Source: an uncultured Bacillota bacterium
GTDB taxonomy: Bacteria; Bacillota; Clostridia; Oscillospirales; Oscillospiraceae
DNA: 33,141 nucleotides
Direction: 5' to 3'
Assembly: GCA_947650875.1 (NCBI GenBank)
Contig: CANSXE010000016.1
Coordinates: forward strand, 1-33,141
In this document: piece by piece, positions 21,133-28,805 of the stretch
Layout: the number at the start of each line of letters is the position of its first letter
How positions within the stretch are numbered: position 1 is the stretch's first letter
The notes under the pieces: generated by a model
Database searches by the model: none
What the model was told of the DNA's origin: nothing
The model's input: only the letters and a program-made list of their open reading frames with translations
Translations under genes and position numbers: made by a program

Positions 21133-22653
21133 GTGGGTATTATTTTACAACCCTTTGCCTGGCTGCTGCTGTTCTTCTACAACCTGTTCAACAGCTACGG
21201 CCTGGCGCTGATTCTCTTCGGCATTGTGGTCAAGCTGGTGCTCTTCCCCGTCACCCTCAAGAGCAAGAAGAGCATGATTCAGACCAGTATGCTGTCGGGC
21301 AAGATGCAGCAGCTCCAAAAGCAATACGGCAAAGACCGGGAGCGCTACAATCTGGAGGTCCAAAAGCTCTACGAGCGGGAAAAGATCAACCCCATGGGGG
21401 GCTGCGTCTGGTCCCTGATCCCCATGATTATCCTGATTTTGCTCTACGGCATCATCCGGGAACCCCTGACCTACTTCATGCAGCTGTCCAAGGAGCAGAT
21501 CCAGGTGCTGGCCGCCCAGATGGACTGGCAGACCCTGGCTGTGGCCAACGGCTGGGTCTCTCAGGGAGCTATGGACAAGCTGGTCCAGGGCATGGCGGAC
21601 AAGGTGGCCAGCGGCGAGCTGACAGTCTTTGCCAACGGTCTCTGGAAGGACGTGGAGTCCGGCGCAATCACCGGCCTGTTCCAGAACGGTGGATTTAACC
21701 AGCTGTATCTGCTGGCCCAGGTAACAGGCGAGAACCTGGCTTCCCTCCAGAGCGCCATCAACGCCCAGTTCGCCGGAGCCGGCGACCACCTGTTTGTGCT
21801 GAATTTCATATTCCTGGGCATCGACCTGTCCCGCATCCCCACCCTGATGTTCTGGAAGAACGGCCTGGGCTGGGATTCCATCGGCCTGTTCCTGCTGCCC
21901 CTCATCTCTGTGGCGGTGTCTACCTTGAACATGAAGGTGTCTCAGGCCACCAACCAGATGAACAACCAGCAGAGCAATGAGCAGATGGACAAAACCAACA
22001 GAATGATGCTGTGGATGATGCCCATTATGTCTCTGTGGATTGGCTTTACCATCCCCGCCGGCCTGACGGTCTACTGGATTGCCCAGTACTTTGTGGGTAT
22101 GGCCCAGGAGGTTATCTGCGGCAAGATGCTGAAAAAGGACTACGAGGCCGCCCGGGAAGCCGCAGCCAAGCGGGAGGCAGAGGAGAAAGAGGAGGAAAAG
22201 CGCCGCAAGGAGGAGGCCCGGCTGGAGCGCCAGCGCCGCCTTGAGGAGGAGAAGAAGAACCGGGGCAAGAAAAAGCTCCAGAAGAAGGACAGCGAGCCCG
22301 ACCAGGAGGGAATCAACAGGGAGGACAGCCGGGAGGGCATCCGGGCCTACGCCCGGGGCCGGTCCTATATCCCCGGCCGCTACGGCGGCGTAACCCCCTA
22401 TACCGACCCCAACCAGCTGTTCCGGGCGGTGGAAGCTGCCGAGACCGGCAAAAAGAAGAAGAAGGGTCAGGAGAAGCAGGAGGGCACCACCCAGGCCGGC
22501 TCCATCCAGATTCCCGAGACCAGGCCCGAAGAGCCTGTAACCCCTGAGGAGAAGCCCGCCCCCATCCAGGCCCCCATCGAGACCGAAGAGGTAGAGGTGG
22601 AAGTGGAAGAGATTGAGGTCGAGGTGGACGAGGATGAAAATAAGGAGGGCTAA
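21133..22653 (+). CDS. yidC: Membrane insertase YidC/OxaA, enlarged form
   Basis: A protein of 506 residues, GTG start with GGAGG eight bases before. The YidC2-type core is evident: LFNSYGLALILFGIVVKLVLFPVTLKSKKSM (about 18-48; K34 takes the place of the conserved basic groove residue), a cytosolic coiled-coil loop, GGCVWSLIPMIILILLYGII (about 93-112), LFLLPLISVAVSTLNM and MMLWMMPIMSLWIGFTIPAGLTVYWI. Two additions are odd: about 120 extra residues between the second and third TM segments, and a ~170-residue tail that is first strongly basic (KREAEEKEEEKRRKEEARL, GKKKLQKK) and then acidic (EVEVEVEEIEVEVDEDE). Typical Gram-positive YidC proteins are 250-300 residues. No lipobox is seen. The basic tail may bind ribosomes (inference). 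jag follows at once. Confidence 0.93.
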   Translation: MGIILQPFAWLLLFFYNLFNSYGLALILFGIVVKLVLFPVTLKSKKSMIQTSMLSGKMQQLQKQYGKDRERYNLEVQKLYEREKINPMGGCVWSLIPMIILILLYGIIREPLTYFMQLSKEQIQVLAAQMDWQTLAVANGWVSQGAMDKLVQGMADKVASGELTVFANGLWKDVESGAITGLFQNGGFNQLYLLAQVTGENLASLQSAINAQFAGAGDHLFVLNFIFLGIDLSRIPTLMFWKNGLGWDSIGLFLLPLISVAVSTLNMKVSQATNQMNNQQSNEQMDKTNRMMLWMMPIMSLWIGFTIPAGLTVYWIAQYFVGMAQEVICGKMLKKDYEAAREAAAKREAEEKEEEKRRKEEARLERQRRLEEEKKNRGKKKLQKKDSEPDQEGINREDSREGIRAYARGRSYIPGRYGGVTPYTDPNQLFRAVEAAETGKKKKKGQEKQEGTTQAGSIQIPETRPEEPVTPEEKPAPIQAPIETEEVEVEVEEIEVEVDEDENKEG

Positions 22654-22656
22654 GTG

Positions 22657-23625
22657 ATGTTAAAATGGATTGAGACCACCGGGCGCTCCGAGGAGGACGC
22701 CATTTCCGCCGCTCTGTTCCAGCTGGGTCTGGACCGGGACGACGTATCTGTTGAAGTAATCGAGCGGGCGAAGTCCGGCTTTCTGGGCTTTGGCAGCAAC
22801 CCGGCCAAGGTCCGGGTGAGCTATAACGAGGTGGACGGCAAGCCCTGTCCCATTGGCGACGAGGCCGGGCCGGAAAAGAGTCCCGCCCCTGTGGAGGAGA
22901 CTGTCATCCCCGCAGTGAAGCCCATTGTGAAGCAGAAAGAGCCCCAGGCGGAGGAGGAGCCCCCCGCCGCCCCTGTGGCGGAGGAGACCATCTTGTCCGC
23001 CAAACCGGGTATGGCTCCGCCCAAGCCCCGCCAGTCCCGGCCCGAGCGCCGGGAGCGTCCCCGGCGGGAAAACCGTCTCCAGGAGGGGGACGAGGTTCTG
23101 ATTGGTCAGACCTCCGCTCCCGCGCCCCGTGAGCCTGTCACTGTGGAGCCGGTCAGCCCTGAGGATGAGAAGGCAAACCAGATTAAGGCTTTCCTGGTTG
23201 GTCTGATGGGCCACCTTCAGGTAGAAGCGGTCCCGGAGCTTTTCATTACCAATGAGGGCAACTATAAAGTGGTTCTCCAGGGAAAGAACCTGGGCGCCAT
23301 CATCGGCCGCCGGGGCGAGACACTGGACGCCATCCAGCAGCTGACCAGCTACACCGTCAACCGGGGCCAGTCCAAGCGGGTACGCATCCATGTGGACGCC
23401 GAGGGCTACCGGGCCAAGCGGGAGGAGTCCCTCCAGCGGCTGGCCGTGAAGGTGGCAGGCAAGGTGGTCAAATACCGGAAGAACATGACCCTGGAGCCCA
23501 TGAACGCCTACGAGCGCCATGTCATCCACACGGCCCTCCAGGACTACAAGGGCGTCAGCACCTACTCCACCGGCGTGGAGCCCAACCGCCGCACCGTGGT
23601 GGCCTACGCCCCCCATCAGAGATAA
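22657..23625 (+). CDS. jag: RNA-binding protein Jag (KhpB/EloR)
   Basis: A protein of 322 residues; ATG at 22657 has AAGGAGG eight bases upstream (a GTG at 22654 is possible). Domains in order: Jag_N (WIETTGRSEEDAISAALFQLGLDRDDVSVEVIERAKSGFLGFG, residues 4-46), a long low-complexity Pro/Glu/Arg linker (about 60-160), a KH domain with GAIIGRRGETLDAIQQL (213-229) and a C-terminal R3H domain with NAYERHVIHTAL (283-294; R287 and H291 are the R..xH pair). It binds RNA and, with KhpA, influences cell elongation and division. It is three bases downstream of the yidC stop and closes the operon before a terminator. Confidence 0.95.
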   Translation: MLKWIETTGRSEEDAISAALFQLGLDRDDVSVEVIERAKSGFLGFGSNPAKVRVSYNEVDGKPCPIGDEAGPEKSPAPVEETVIPAVKPIVKQKEPQAEEEPPAAPVAEETILSAKPGMAPPKPRQSRPERRERPRRENRLQEGDEVLIGQTSAPAPREPVTVEPVSPEDEKANQIKAFLVGLMGHLQVEAVPELFITNEGNYKVVLQGKNLGAIIGRRGETLDAIQQLTSYTVNRGQSKRVRIHVDAEGYRAKREESLQRLAVKVAGKVVKYRKNMTLEPMNAYERHVIHTALQDYKGVSTYSTGVEPNRRTVVAYAPHQR

Positions 23626-23631
23626 TATTTT

Positions 23632-23661
23632 GGCGGAAGGGGAGACCCTTCCGCCTTTTTT
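23632..23661 (+). terminator. Terminator of the rpmH-jag operon
   Basis: A perfect 10-bp stem GGCGGAAGGG / CCCTTCCGCC with a GAGA loop followed by six Ts, seven bases after the jag stop. Confidence 0.92.
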
Positions 23662-23673
23662 GGAGGTTACGCT

Positions 23674-24999
23674 ATGCCCACCCCGCTCTATGACGCCCTG
23701 CGGGCCTACGCCGGGAAATCCCCCCTCCGGTTTCACATGCCGGGGCACAAGGGAAAATTCCTCCCTGTCCCGGAGCTGATGTCTCTGGCCCCTGTCGACC
23801 TTACCGAGCTGTCCCCCACCGGGAATCTCTTTGCGGCCGGAGAGCCCTTCGACTCCGCTCAGGCACTGTGGGCGGAGCTGTTCGGGTTTGACCACTGCCA
23901 GTTTCTCACCGGCGGGTCCACTATGGGCATCCACACCGGGCTGACCCTGTGCGCCCGGCCCGGAGAACAGATTTTGGTGGATCGGAACTGCCACCGGGCT
24001 GTCTTCAACGCCCTGGCCCTGCTGGATCTGGAGCCGGTCTATTTGGAGCGGCCCTGGTTAAAGGGTGAGGATTTAATCGGTCCCATTTCCCCGGAGGATG
24101 TGGAAAAATCTTTAAACAGACGCCCGGATATCAAAACAGTTTGTATAACCTCTCCAACATATGCCGGAGTGTTGTCTAATATTGGGGCGATCTCCCGTAT
24201 TGTCCACGCCCGCGGTGGAAAACTTTTTGTGGACGGCGCCCACGGGGCCCATCTGCCCTTTTTGGATCTGGCCCCCTTCTGGGGAGCGGACGCGGTAACT
24301 GTCTCCGCCCACAAGACCCTCCCCGCCATGGGACAGACCGCCCTGCTCTTTACCAACCGGATGGACCCGGACCGGGTGCGTCAGATGGCGTCGGTATACG
24401 GCAGCTCCAGCCCGTCCTACCCCATGCTGGTCTCTCTGGACGCGGCCCGGGACTGGCTGGCGGGGGAGGAGGGCTTTTACCAATACCGGAGAGCGGCCTG
24501 CCGGGTGGCGGAGCTGCGGCAGAAGTTCCCCAGTCTCCGGCCGCGGCCCGGCCTGTCCCTGGACCCCTGCCGGTTTGTCCTCAAGGTAGAGGACGGCCCC
24601 GCCTTTGCGGCGGCGCTGGAGGAGCGGGGGGTCTACCCTGAGATGGAAGACGGCGGCCACGTTGTCTTTATCTGCACCGCCCAGGACAGCGACGAGGACT
24701 TTCACTGCCTGGAGCGTGTGCTGGAGGAGCTGAGGGACAGGATGGGGGACTGTCCCCCCATCCCCGCCCCGCCCATTCCGGAGCGGGTCCTCTCCCCCCG
24801 GCAGGCCCTCTTTGCCCCCAGCCGGGTCGAGCCCCTGGAGGACTGCGAGGGGGAGATTTCCGCCTGTCAGATTGCCCCCTACCCTCCAGGTGTGCCCGTT
24901 GTGGTCCCCGGGGAGCGAATTTCAAAAAAAGAGCTGGCCTATTTGCAAAAAATAGGGTATAATATGCTGTCAGAGATTCGGACGGTACAATCGGATTGA
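23674..24999 (+). CDS. PLP-dependent Orn/Lys/Arg decarboxylase-family protein (YaaO-like)
   Basis: A protein of 441 residues, the short fold-type-I form resembling B. subtilis YaaO. Residues 1-30 include the LRFHMPGHKG signature. The cofactor-binding core shows FLTGGSTMGIH (77-87), DRNCHRAVFNAL (103-114), FVDGAHGAHLPF (185-196; D187 for the PLP pyridine N) and SAHKTLPAMGQT (211-222) with K214 as the Schiff-base lysine. There is a short C-terminal domain. Substrate (arginine, lysine, ornithine or other) is not readable. In B. subtilis yaaO stands upstream of tmk and holB; here tmk is absent and holB follows after 58 bases. It begins right after the jag terminator, and GGAGG precedes the ATG at 23674. 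Confidence 0.88.
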   Translation: MPTPLYDALRAYAGKSPLRFHMPGHKGKFLPVPELMSLAPVDLTELSPTGNLFAAGEPFDSAQALWAELFGFDHCQFLTGGSTMGIHTGLTLCARPGEQILVDRNCHRAVFNALALLDLEPVYLERPWLKGEDLIGPISPEDVEKSLNRRPDIKTVCITSPTYAGVLSNIGAISRIVHARGGKLFVDGAHGAHLPFLDLAPFWGADAVTVSAHKTLPAMGQTALLFTNRMDPDRVRQMASVYGSSSPSYPMLVSLDAARDWLAGEEGFYQYRRAACRVAELRQKFPSLRPRPGLSLDPCRFVLKVEDGPAFAAALEERGVYPEMEDGGHVVFICTAQDSDEDFHCLERVLEELRDRMGDCPPIPAPPIPERVLSPRQALFAPSRVEPLEDCEGEISACQIAPYPPGVPVVVPGERISKKELAYLQKIGYNMLSEIRTVQSD

Positions 25000-25057
25000 T
25001 ATCATAACACGGGGCGCCGGGTCGTCGCCCTCTACAGTCCGAAGTGGGAGGAATTTT

Positions 25058-25870
25058 ATGAACCTGTCCGCCTTAGCGGGAAACGAGCGCATAAAGGACC
25101 AGCTGTCCCGGCAGCTCCGGGAGCGGGGGCTGTCCCACGCCTATATCATCTCCGGCCCTGCCGGCTCCGGGCGGCACGCTCTGGCCCGGCAGCTGGCGGC
25201 GGCTATGCTGTGTACCGGGACGGGGGAGCGGCCCTGCGGGAGATGCGTCCCCTGTCAGAAGACGGCCAAGGGCATCCACCCCGACCTGTCGGTGATTAAC
25301 GGCCCGGAGACGGGGAAGCCTATCACAGTGGACCAGGTGCGCGCCCTCCGGGCCGACGCCTACATCCGTCCCAACGAGGGAGAGCGGAAGGTCTATCTGC
25401 TGGAGGGGGCAGACAAGATGAACCCCTCCGCGCAAAACGCCATGCTCAAGCTGCTGGAGGAGGGCCCGCCTTACGCCGCCTTTCTTCTTCTGGCGGAAAA
25501 TGCCGGCGGCCTGCTCCAGACGGTGCGCTCCCGGTGTGAGGAGCTGACCCTCTTGCCCAATGAGGAGACAGTCAGCCTTGACCCGGAGCGTCTCGAGCTG
25601 GTAAAGAGACTGGCGGACGCTCTGGAGCACGCCGGAGAGCCGGAACTGCTGGAGGCAGCCATGGGTCTGGACGGGAAACGGGAGGAACTGTCCGTGTTCT
25701 TATCCGCGCTGGAGTGTGAGCTGGGGGAACGGATCGTCCGGGGCGGTGAACGCCGCCGCCTGCTGCGGGCCGTAGAGCTGGTAAAGCAGCTGAGAGAGAG
25801 CGCCCGGCTGAATGTCAGCGCCGGCCAGTTGTCCGGCTGGCTGTGCGCGGGAATGTTCGCTGCCCTGTAA
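25058..25870 (+). CDS. holB: DNA polymerase III delta-prime subunit
   Basis: A protein of 270 residues. The clamp-loader AAA+ fold shows the degenerate P-loop GPAGSGRH at 33-40 (the Lys of a working Walker A is missing, as is usual for delta-prime), the zinc-binding cysteines C52, C60, C63 and C66 (MLCTG....PCGRCVPC), then HPDLSVI, the helix I.VDQVRALRADAYIRPNEGERKVYLLEGADKMN (about 90-123) and SAQNAMLKLLEEGPPYAAFLLLAEN with the sensor region. It is shorter than typical (about 320-330), the C-terminal collar domain being reduced. It opens the clamp loader to place DnaN on DNA. It precedes ricT as in Bacillus. Confidence 0.93.
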   Translation: MNLSALAGNERIKDQLSRQLRERGLSHAYIISGPAGSGRHALARQLAAAMLCTGTGERPCGRCVPCQKTAKGIHPDLSVINGPETGKPITVDQVRALRADAYIRPNEGERKVYLLEGADKMNPSAQNAMLKLLEEGPPYAAFLLLAENAGGLLQTVRSRCEELTLLPNEETVSLDPERLELVKRLADALEHAGEPELLEAAMGLDGKREELSVFLSALECELGERIVRGGERRRLLRAVELVKQLRESARLNVSAGQLSGWLCAGMFAAL

Positions 25871-25904
25871 CGACAGGATTTCATATGTCAAGGAGAAAAT
25901 ACCT

Positions 25905-27059
25905 ATGGTAGAGATTATCAGCATCCGCTTTAAAAACGGTGGAAAAGAATATTATTTTAACCCCAACGGGCTCCAGTTTCAGGTGGGAGACGGCGTAATT
26001 GTGGAGACCTCTAAGGGGACGGAGTACGCCCAGTGCGTCCGGGCCAACAACATGATCGACGAGATTGAGCTCACCGCCCCCCTGCGTCCGGTGGTGCGCA
26101 AGGCCACCCCGGAGGACCTCCGGCTGGTGGAGCGCAACAGGGACCGGGAGAAACACGCCCTGACCGTCTGCCAGCAGAAGATTGCCGAGCACGGGCTGGA
26201 CATGAAGCTGGTCAGCGCGGAATACAGCTTCGACGGCAGTAAAATTCTGTTTTTCTTCACCTCTGAGGGTCGGGTGGACTTCCGCGCCCTGGTGAAGGAC
26301 CTGGCCGGAGCGCTGCACGCCCGCATTGAGCTGCGGCAGATTGGAGTCCGGGACGAGGCCAAGCTGCTGGGCGGTTTGGGCATCTGCGGCAAGCCCTTCT
26401 GCTGTTCCCAGTTTTTGGACGAGTTCCAGCCGGTGTCCATCAAGATGGCCAAGACCCAAAACCTCTCCCTCAACCCCACCAAGATTTCCGGCACCTGCGG
26501 GCGGCTGATGTGCTGTCTGAAGTATGAGCAGGAGGCCTATGAGGACCTGGTAAAAAAGGCCCCCAAGCAGGAATCCTTTGTAGAGACCCCCGACGGGGCG
26601 GGGACGGTGTCCGGCGTCAATCTGCTGCGCCAGACCGTCCAGGTGCGTCTGGAGTCCGACCCGGACAGCCCCAAAACCTATCACAACTGTGAGCTGTGCG
26701 TCATTCGAAGCGGCAAGGGAAGGCGGCCCGAGGGCTATGTGGAGCCCCCTCTGGAGGAGCTGGCCAGGCTCCGCCGTCAGGACGACAGCGACGTTCCCCA
26801 GGTGACGGAGGAGGCCAGTCTGGCCGCTGCCATTGAGGCGGCCTTCCCCAGCCGGGAGAAGAAGCAGCAGCCCCGGGAGGAGCGGCCCGCCGGCCACCGG
26901 AACCGCCGCCGGTCCGGGGAGCGGCCCCAGGAGGGCCAGCGGGGACGGCCGGCCCGGGAGCCGAAGGCCGAGCAGCGGCCCCAGGAGCCCAAGCAGGGGG
27001 GCCGGCCCAACCGCCGCCGCCGGTCCAGAGGAGGAAAACCCTCCACCCCTATGGAATAG
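25905..27059 (+). CDS. ricT: PSP1-domain protein RicT (YaaT)
   Basis: A protein of 384 residues from the ATG at 25905, with AAGGAG ten bases before. The conserved part (1-275) has the PSP1 domain with cysteine clusters GICGKPFCCSQFL (C161, C166, C167) and GTCGRLMCCLKYE (C198, C203, C204), the iron-sulfur ligands of the RicAFT complex that assists RNase Y in mRNA maturation and affects sporulation, competence and biofilm in Bacillus. The last ~75 residues are a low-complexity Arg/Gly/Pro/Glu tail (for example RRRRSRGGK) absent from Bacillus YaaT and probably disordered; an RNA-binding role is possible. It is 34 bases after holB. RicA and RicF genes are not in the window. Confidence 0.93.
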   Translation: MVEIISIRFKNGGKEYYFNPNGLQFQVGDGVIVETSKGTEYAQCVRANNMIDEIELTAPLRPVVRKATPEDLRLVERNRDREKHALTVCQQKIAEHGLDMKLVSAEYSFDGSKILFFFTSEGRVDFRALVKDLAGALHARIELRQIGVRDEAKLLGGLGICGKPFCCSQFLDEFQPVSIKMAKTQNLSLNPTKISGTCGRLMCCLKYEQEAYEDLVKKAPKQESFVETPDGAGTVSGVNLLRQTVQVRLESDPDSPKTYHNCELCVIRSGKGRRPEGYVEPPLEELARLRRQDDSDVPQVTEEASLAAAIEAAFPSREKKQQPREERPAGHRNRRRSGERPQEGQRGRPAREPKAEQRPQEPKQGGRPNRRRRSRGGKPSTPME

Positions 27060-27073
27060 AACAAGAATGTGGG

Positions 27074-27097
27074 CCCGGACGTGAAAACACGTCCGGG
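27074..27097 (+). terminator. Stem-loop after ricT
   Basis: A perfect 10-bp stem CCCGGACGTG / CACGTCCGGG with an AAAA loop. The sequence after it (TCCTGATAGG) is not T-rich, so termination would be weak and the AEC transporter may be partly co-transcribed. Confidence 0.5.
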
Positions 27098-27117
27098 TCC
27101 TGATAGGAGATGGTAAA

Positions 27118-28062
27118 ATGGCCGGATTCTTTAATGCTGTCTCGGCCTGTCTGGTACTGCTGATGCTCATGGCGGTGGGCTACTTCATGGGCGTGTGGGG
27201 CTGGATGACAGCTGCGGAGAAGAGGTTTATCAGCAAATTTATCATCAATATCGCGGTGCCCTGCAACTGCCTTGTGGGGCTGCTGGATAATCTGGACCGC
27301 AGCAGCCTGGCCCAGGCGGGGCTGATGGTGGTGGCCGGATTTGCCGGGATCGGTGCGTCAATGGCCATTGCGGTGGCCGCCGCCGCGCTGCTCCGCCTGC
27401 CCCGGGAGCGGTGGGGGGTCTTTGTGGCCATGGCCGGACTGTCCAACACCATTTTTATCGGCATCCCCGTGTGCACCCAGCTGTTTGGAGAGGCGTGTAT
27501 GCCCTATCTGATGCTCTATTACCTGGGCAATACCAGCGTTTTGCAGTCTGCGGGCATTTTGCTGGTGGAGCGGGCGGGCTCCAAGGTGACGCGGGAGCGG
27601 GGTGTGCTGCCCTTCCTGCGGAACCTCTTTACCAAGCCGCCCATCCTTATGGTGATTTTCTCTGTGCTGCTGCTGGTTTTGGGGCTGCGGCCCCCGGAGC
27701 CGGTGATGAAATTTGCCGGCTATGTCAGCGGCTCGGTGTCCCCCCTGGCCCTGATCTACTGTGGTTTTATCGTGTATGAGGTGGGGCTGAAAAACCTGCG
27801 GTTTCTCCGGGGACTGCCCACCATGCTGGTGCTGCGGCTGGTGCTGTCGCCGGTGATCTGCCTGGGCTGCTGCACCCTGTTCGGCATGACGGGCCTGCCT
27901 TTGCAGGTCTTCGTGGTGGAGAGCGCCCTGCCGGTGGTCAGCCAGGTGACGGTGATGGCCGGAGCCTTCGGCGCAGATGAGCAGTACGCCGCCGTGGGCT
28001 CCTGCCTGTCCATCCTGGGCAGCTTTATCACAATTCCAATTTTAATGCTGATTCTGGGCTGA
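27118..28062 (+). CDS. AEC (auxin efflux carrier) family transporter
   Basis: A protein of 314 residues with about ten membrane segments in two halves of five, as in the AEC/PIN-like fold. The first segment (ACLVLLMLMAVGYFMGVWGW) is followed by a charged turn (TAAEKRFISKFIINIAVPC) containing the N(I/V).(V/L)P(C/A) crossover. The middle AGLSNTIFIGIPVCTQLFGE (about 102-121) is the conserved SN.GF.G.P motif. The C-terminal ESALPVVSQVTVMAGAFGAD (about 272-291) mirrors the second crossover. Members export organic acids such as malate or other anions in bacteria; the substrate is not readable. ATG with AGGAGATGG upstream. It is followed at once by a bidirectional terminator. Confidence 0.9.
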   Translation: MAGFFNAVSACLVLLMLMAVGYFMGVWGWMTAAEKRFISKFIINIAVPCNCLVGLLDNLDRSSLAQAGLMVVAGFAGIGASMAIAVAAAALLRLPRERWGVFVAMAGLSNTIFIGIPVCTQLFGEACMPYLMLYYLGNTSVLQSAGILLVERAGSKVTRERGVLPFLRNLFTKPPILMVIFSVLLLVLGLRPPEPVMKFAGYVSGSVSPLALIYCGFIVYEVGLKNLRFLRGLPTMLVLRLVLSPVICLGCCTLFGMTGLPLQVFVVESALPVVSQVTVMAGAFGADEQYAAVGSCLSILGSFITIPILMLILG

Positions 28063-28064
28063 AA

Positions 28065-28090
28065 AAACCCGCCGCTCCCTGCGGCGGGTT
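28065..28090. terminator. Bidirectional terminator
   Basis: A stem AACCCGCCGC / GCGGCGGGTT with a 5-base loop. Minus-strand transcripts end in six Us (GAAAAAA on plus at 28061-28067), and plus-strand ones meet CACTTTTTC. It serves both the AEC transporter and the convergent XRE gene. Confidence 0.82.
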
Positions 28091-28308
28091 CACTTTTTCG
28101 GATATGGTTCTGGGATATTGGTCCGTCCCAGCAGATAGTCCACGCTGGTGTGATAGTAGTCCGCTAATATTTCCAGTGAGGAGTGAGGAATGCTAAGGCT
28201 TTCCGTCTCATAGCGGGAATAGGTCGCCTGAGAGACGTTAAGCAGTGCCGCGATTTCTGCCTGGGTAAAGTCATTATCCTCCCGCAGGTCGCGGATTCTC
28301 AGTGCCAT
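28090..28308 (-). CDS. XRE-family helix-turn-helix regulator
   Basis: A protein of 72 residues from the ATG at 28308 (AGGGGTG upstream); the frame runs on to 28554 but over the divergent gene. A single HTH_3 domain: IRDLREDNDFTQAEIAALLNVSQATYSRYETESLSIPHSSLEILADYYHTSVDYLLGRT, with recognition helix VSQATYSRYETE and the DYLLGRT end seen in many clostridial and phage-type repressors. It is divergently transcribed from an unknown 87-residue gene across an 89-base spacer with two palindromes, so it probably controls both. It could be a remnant of a mobile element, but no other such genes are nearby. Confidence 0.92.
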   Translation of the reverse strand: MALRIRDLREDNDFTQAEIAALLNVSQATYSRYETESLSIPHSSLEILADYYHTSVDYLLGRTNIPEPYPKK

Positions 28309-28326
28309 AGCATCACCCCTATGTGA

Positions 28327-28366
28327 GCATAGTCTATGCGGATTTTGCATATTGATTTTTATGCAA
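28327..28366. promoter_or_regulatory. Candidate operators in the divergent XRE intergenic region
   Basis: GCATAG-T-CTATGC (28327-28339) is a perfect odd palindrome and TTGCATA / TATGCAA (28345-28351 and 28360-28366) an 8-bp-spaced inverted repeat. Both lie between the divergent starts at 28308 and 28398, as expected for autoregulatory operators. Confidence 0.5.
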
Positions 28367-28397
28367 TATTCGTATACACTATGTACGAGGTGATAGC

Positions 28398-28661
28398 ATG
28401 AATGTAGAAGAAACCAGCGCGCTGCACAGCAGCGAATTGATGAAGCTGCCCCGTGACCCCTCTGATCCCAACGAGGACATCTGGCAGCTGAGCTTGCAAA
28501 TACGGATGCTGCGGGAGCAGATGGGTGAATTTGAAGCGGGACTTCACAGGACAATCAACGAACAGATGTCTGTTCTGGAGGGTCTGCTGTGCTGGTGTGA
28601 CAGCCTGCTGTACCAGTCCTGTGCGCTGTACACGAAGAAAACGAATTCCCCGGAGGGCTGA
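28398..28661 (+). CDS. Hypothetical protein divergent from the XRE regulator
   Basis: A protein of 87 residues with GAGGTGA upstream of the ATG. No family recognised. It is soluble and largely helical: an acidic N terminus (MNVEETSALHSSELMKLPRDPSDPNEDI), then a probable coiled coil WQLSLQIRMLREQMGEFEAGLHRTINEQMSVLEGLLCWCDSLLYQS (about 29-75) with C66 and C68 flanking a Trp. No membrane segment or signal peptide. Placement opposite an XRE repressor with shared palindromes suggests it is the regulated partner. A hairpin at 28645-28677 closes the gene. Confidence 0.6.
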   Translation: MNVEETSALHSSELMKLPRDPSDPNEDIWQLSLQIRMLREQMGEFEAGLHRTINEQMSVLEGLLCWCDSLLYQSCALYTKKTNSPEG

Positions 28662-28677
28662 CAGCCTTCCGGGGAAT
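28645..28677 (+). terminator. Probable terminator of the 87-residue gene
   Basis: An inverted repeat ATTCCCCGGA...TCCGGGGAAT overlapping the stop codon region; followed by CTCCTTAAC, only weakly T-rich. Confidence 0.5.
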
Positions 28678-28710
28678 CTCCTTAACTGGTTAACGTGGGT
28701 GTGTCCTTAT

Positions 28711-28758
28711 GTAGGGGCGGACATTGTCCGCCCGCGGGCGCACGCTGTGCGCCCCTAC
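28711..28758. repeat. Paired palindromic element of the GTAGGG family, without spacer
   Basis: Two adjacent hairpins GGGCGGACATTGTCCGCCC and GGGCGCACGCTGTGCGCCC, ends GTAGGGGCG and CGCCCCTAC. It lies between convergent genes. It is further enclosed by an outer inverted repeat GTTAACGTG (28689) / CACGTTAAC (28807-28815). Confidence 0.75.
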
Positions 28759-28805
28759 AAATCGTGCCAATTCTCCTAGCTGTGATAAAATGCGCGGTAG
28801 GACAC

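Noticed and set aside
24958-24963. Promoter for holB (TATAAT near the end of the YaaO-like gene)
   Set aside because: No acceptable -35 at 16-18 bp; TTGCAA is only 9 bp upstream. Left out as a feature.
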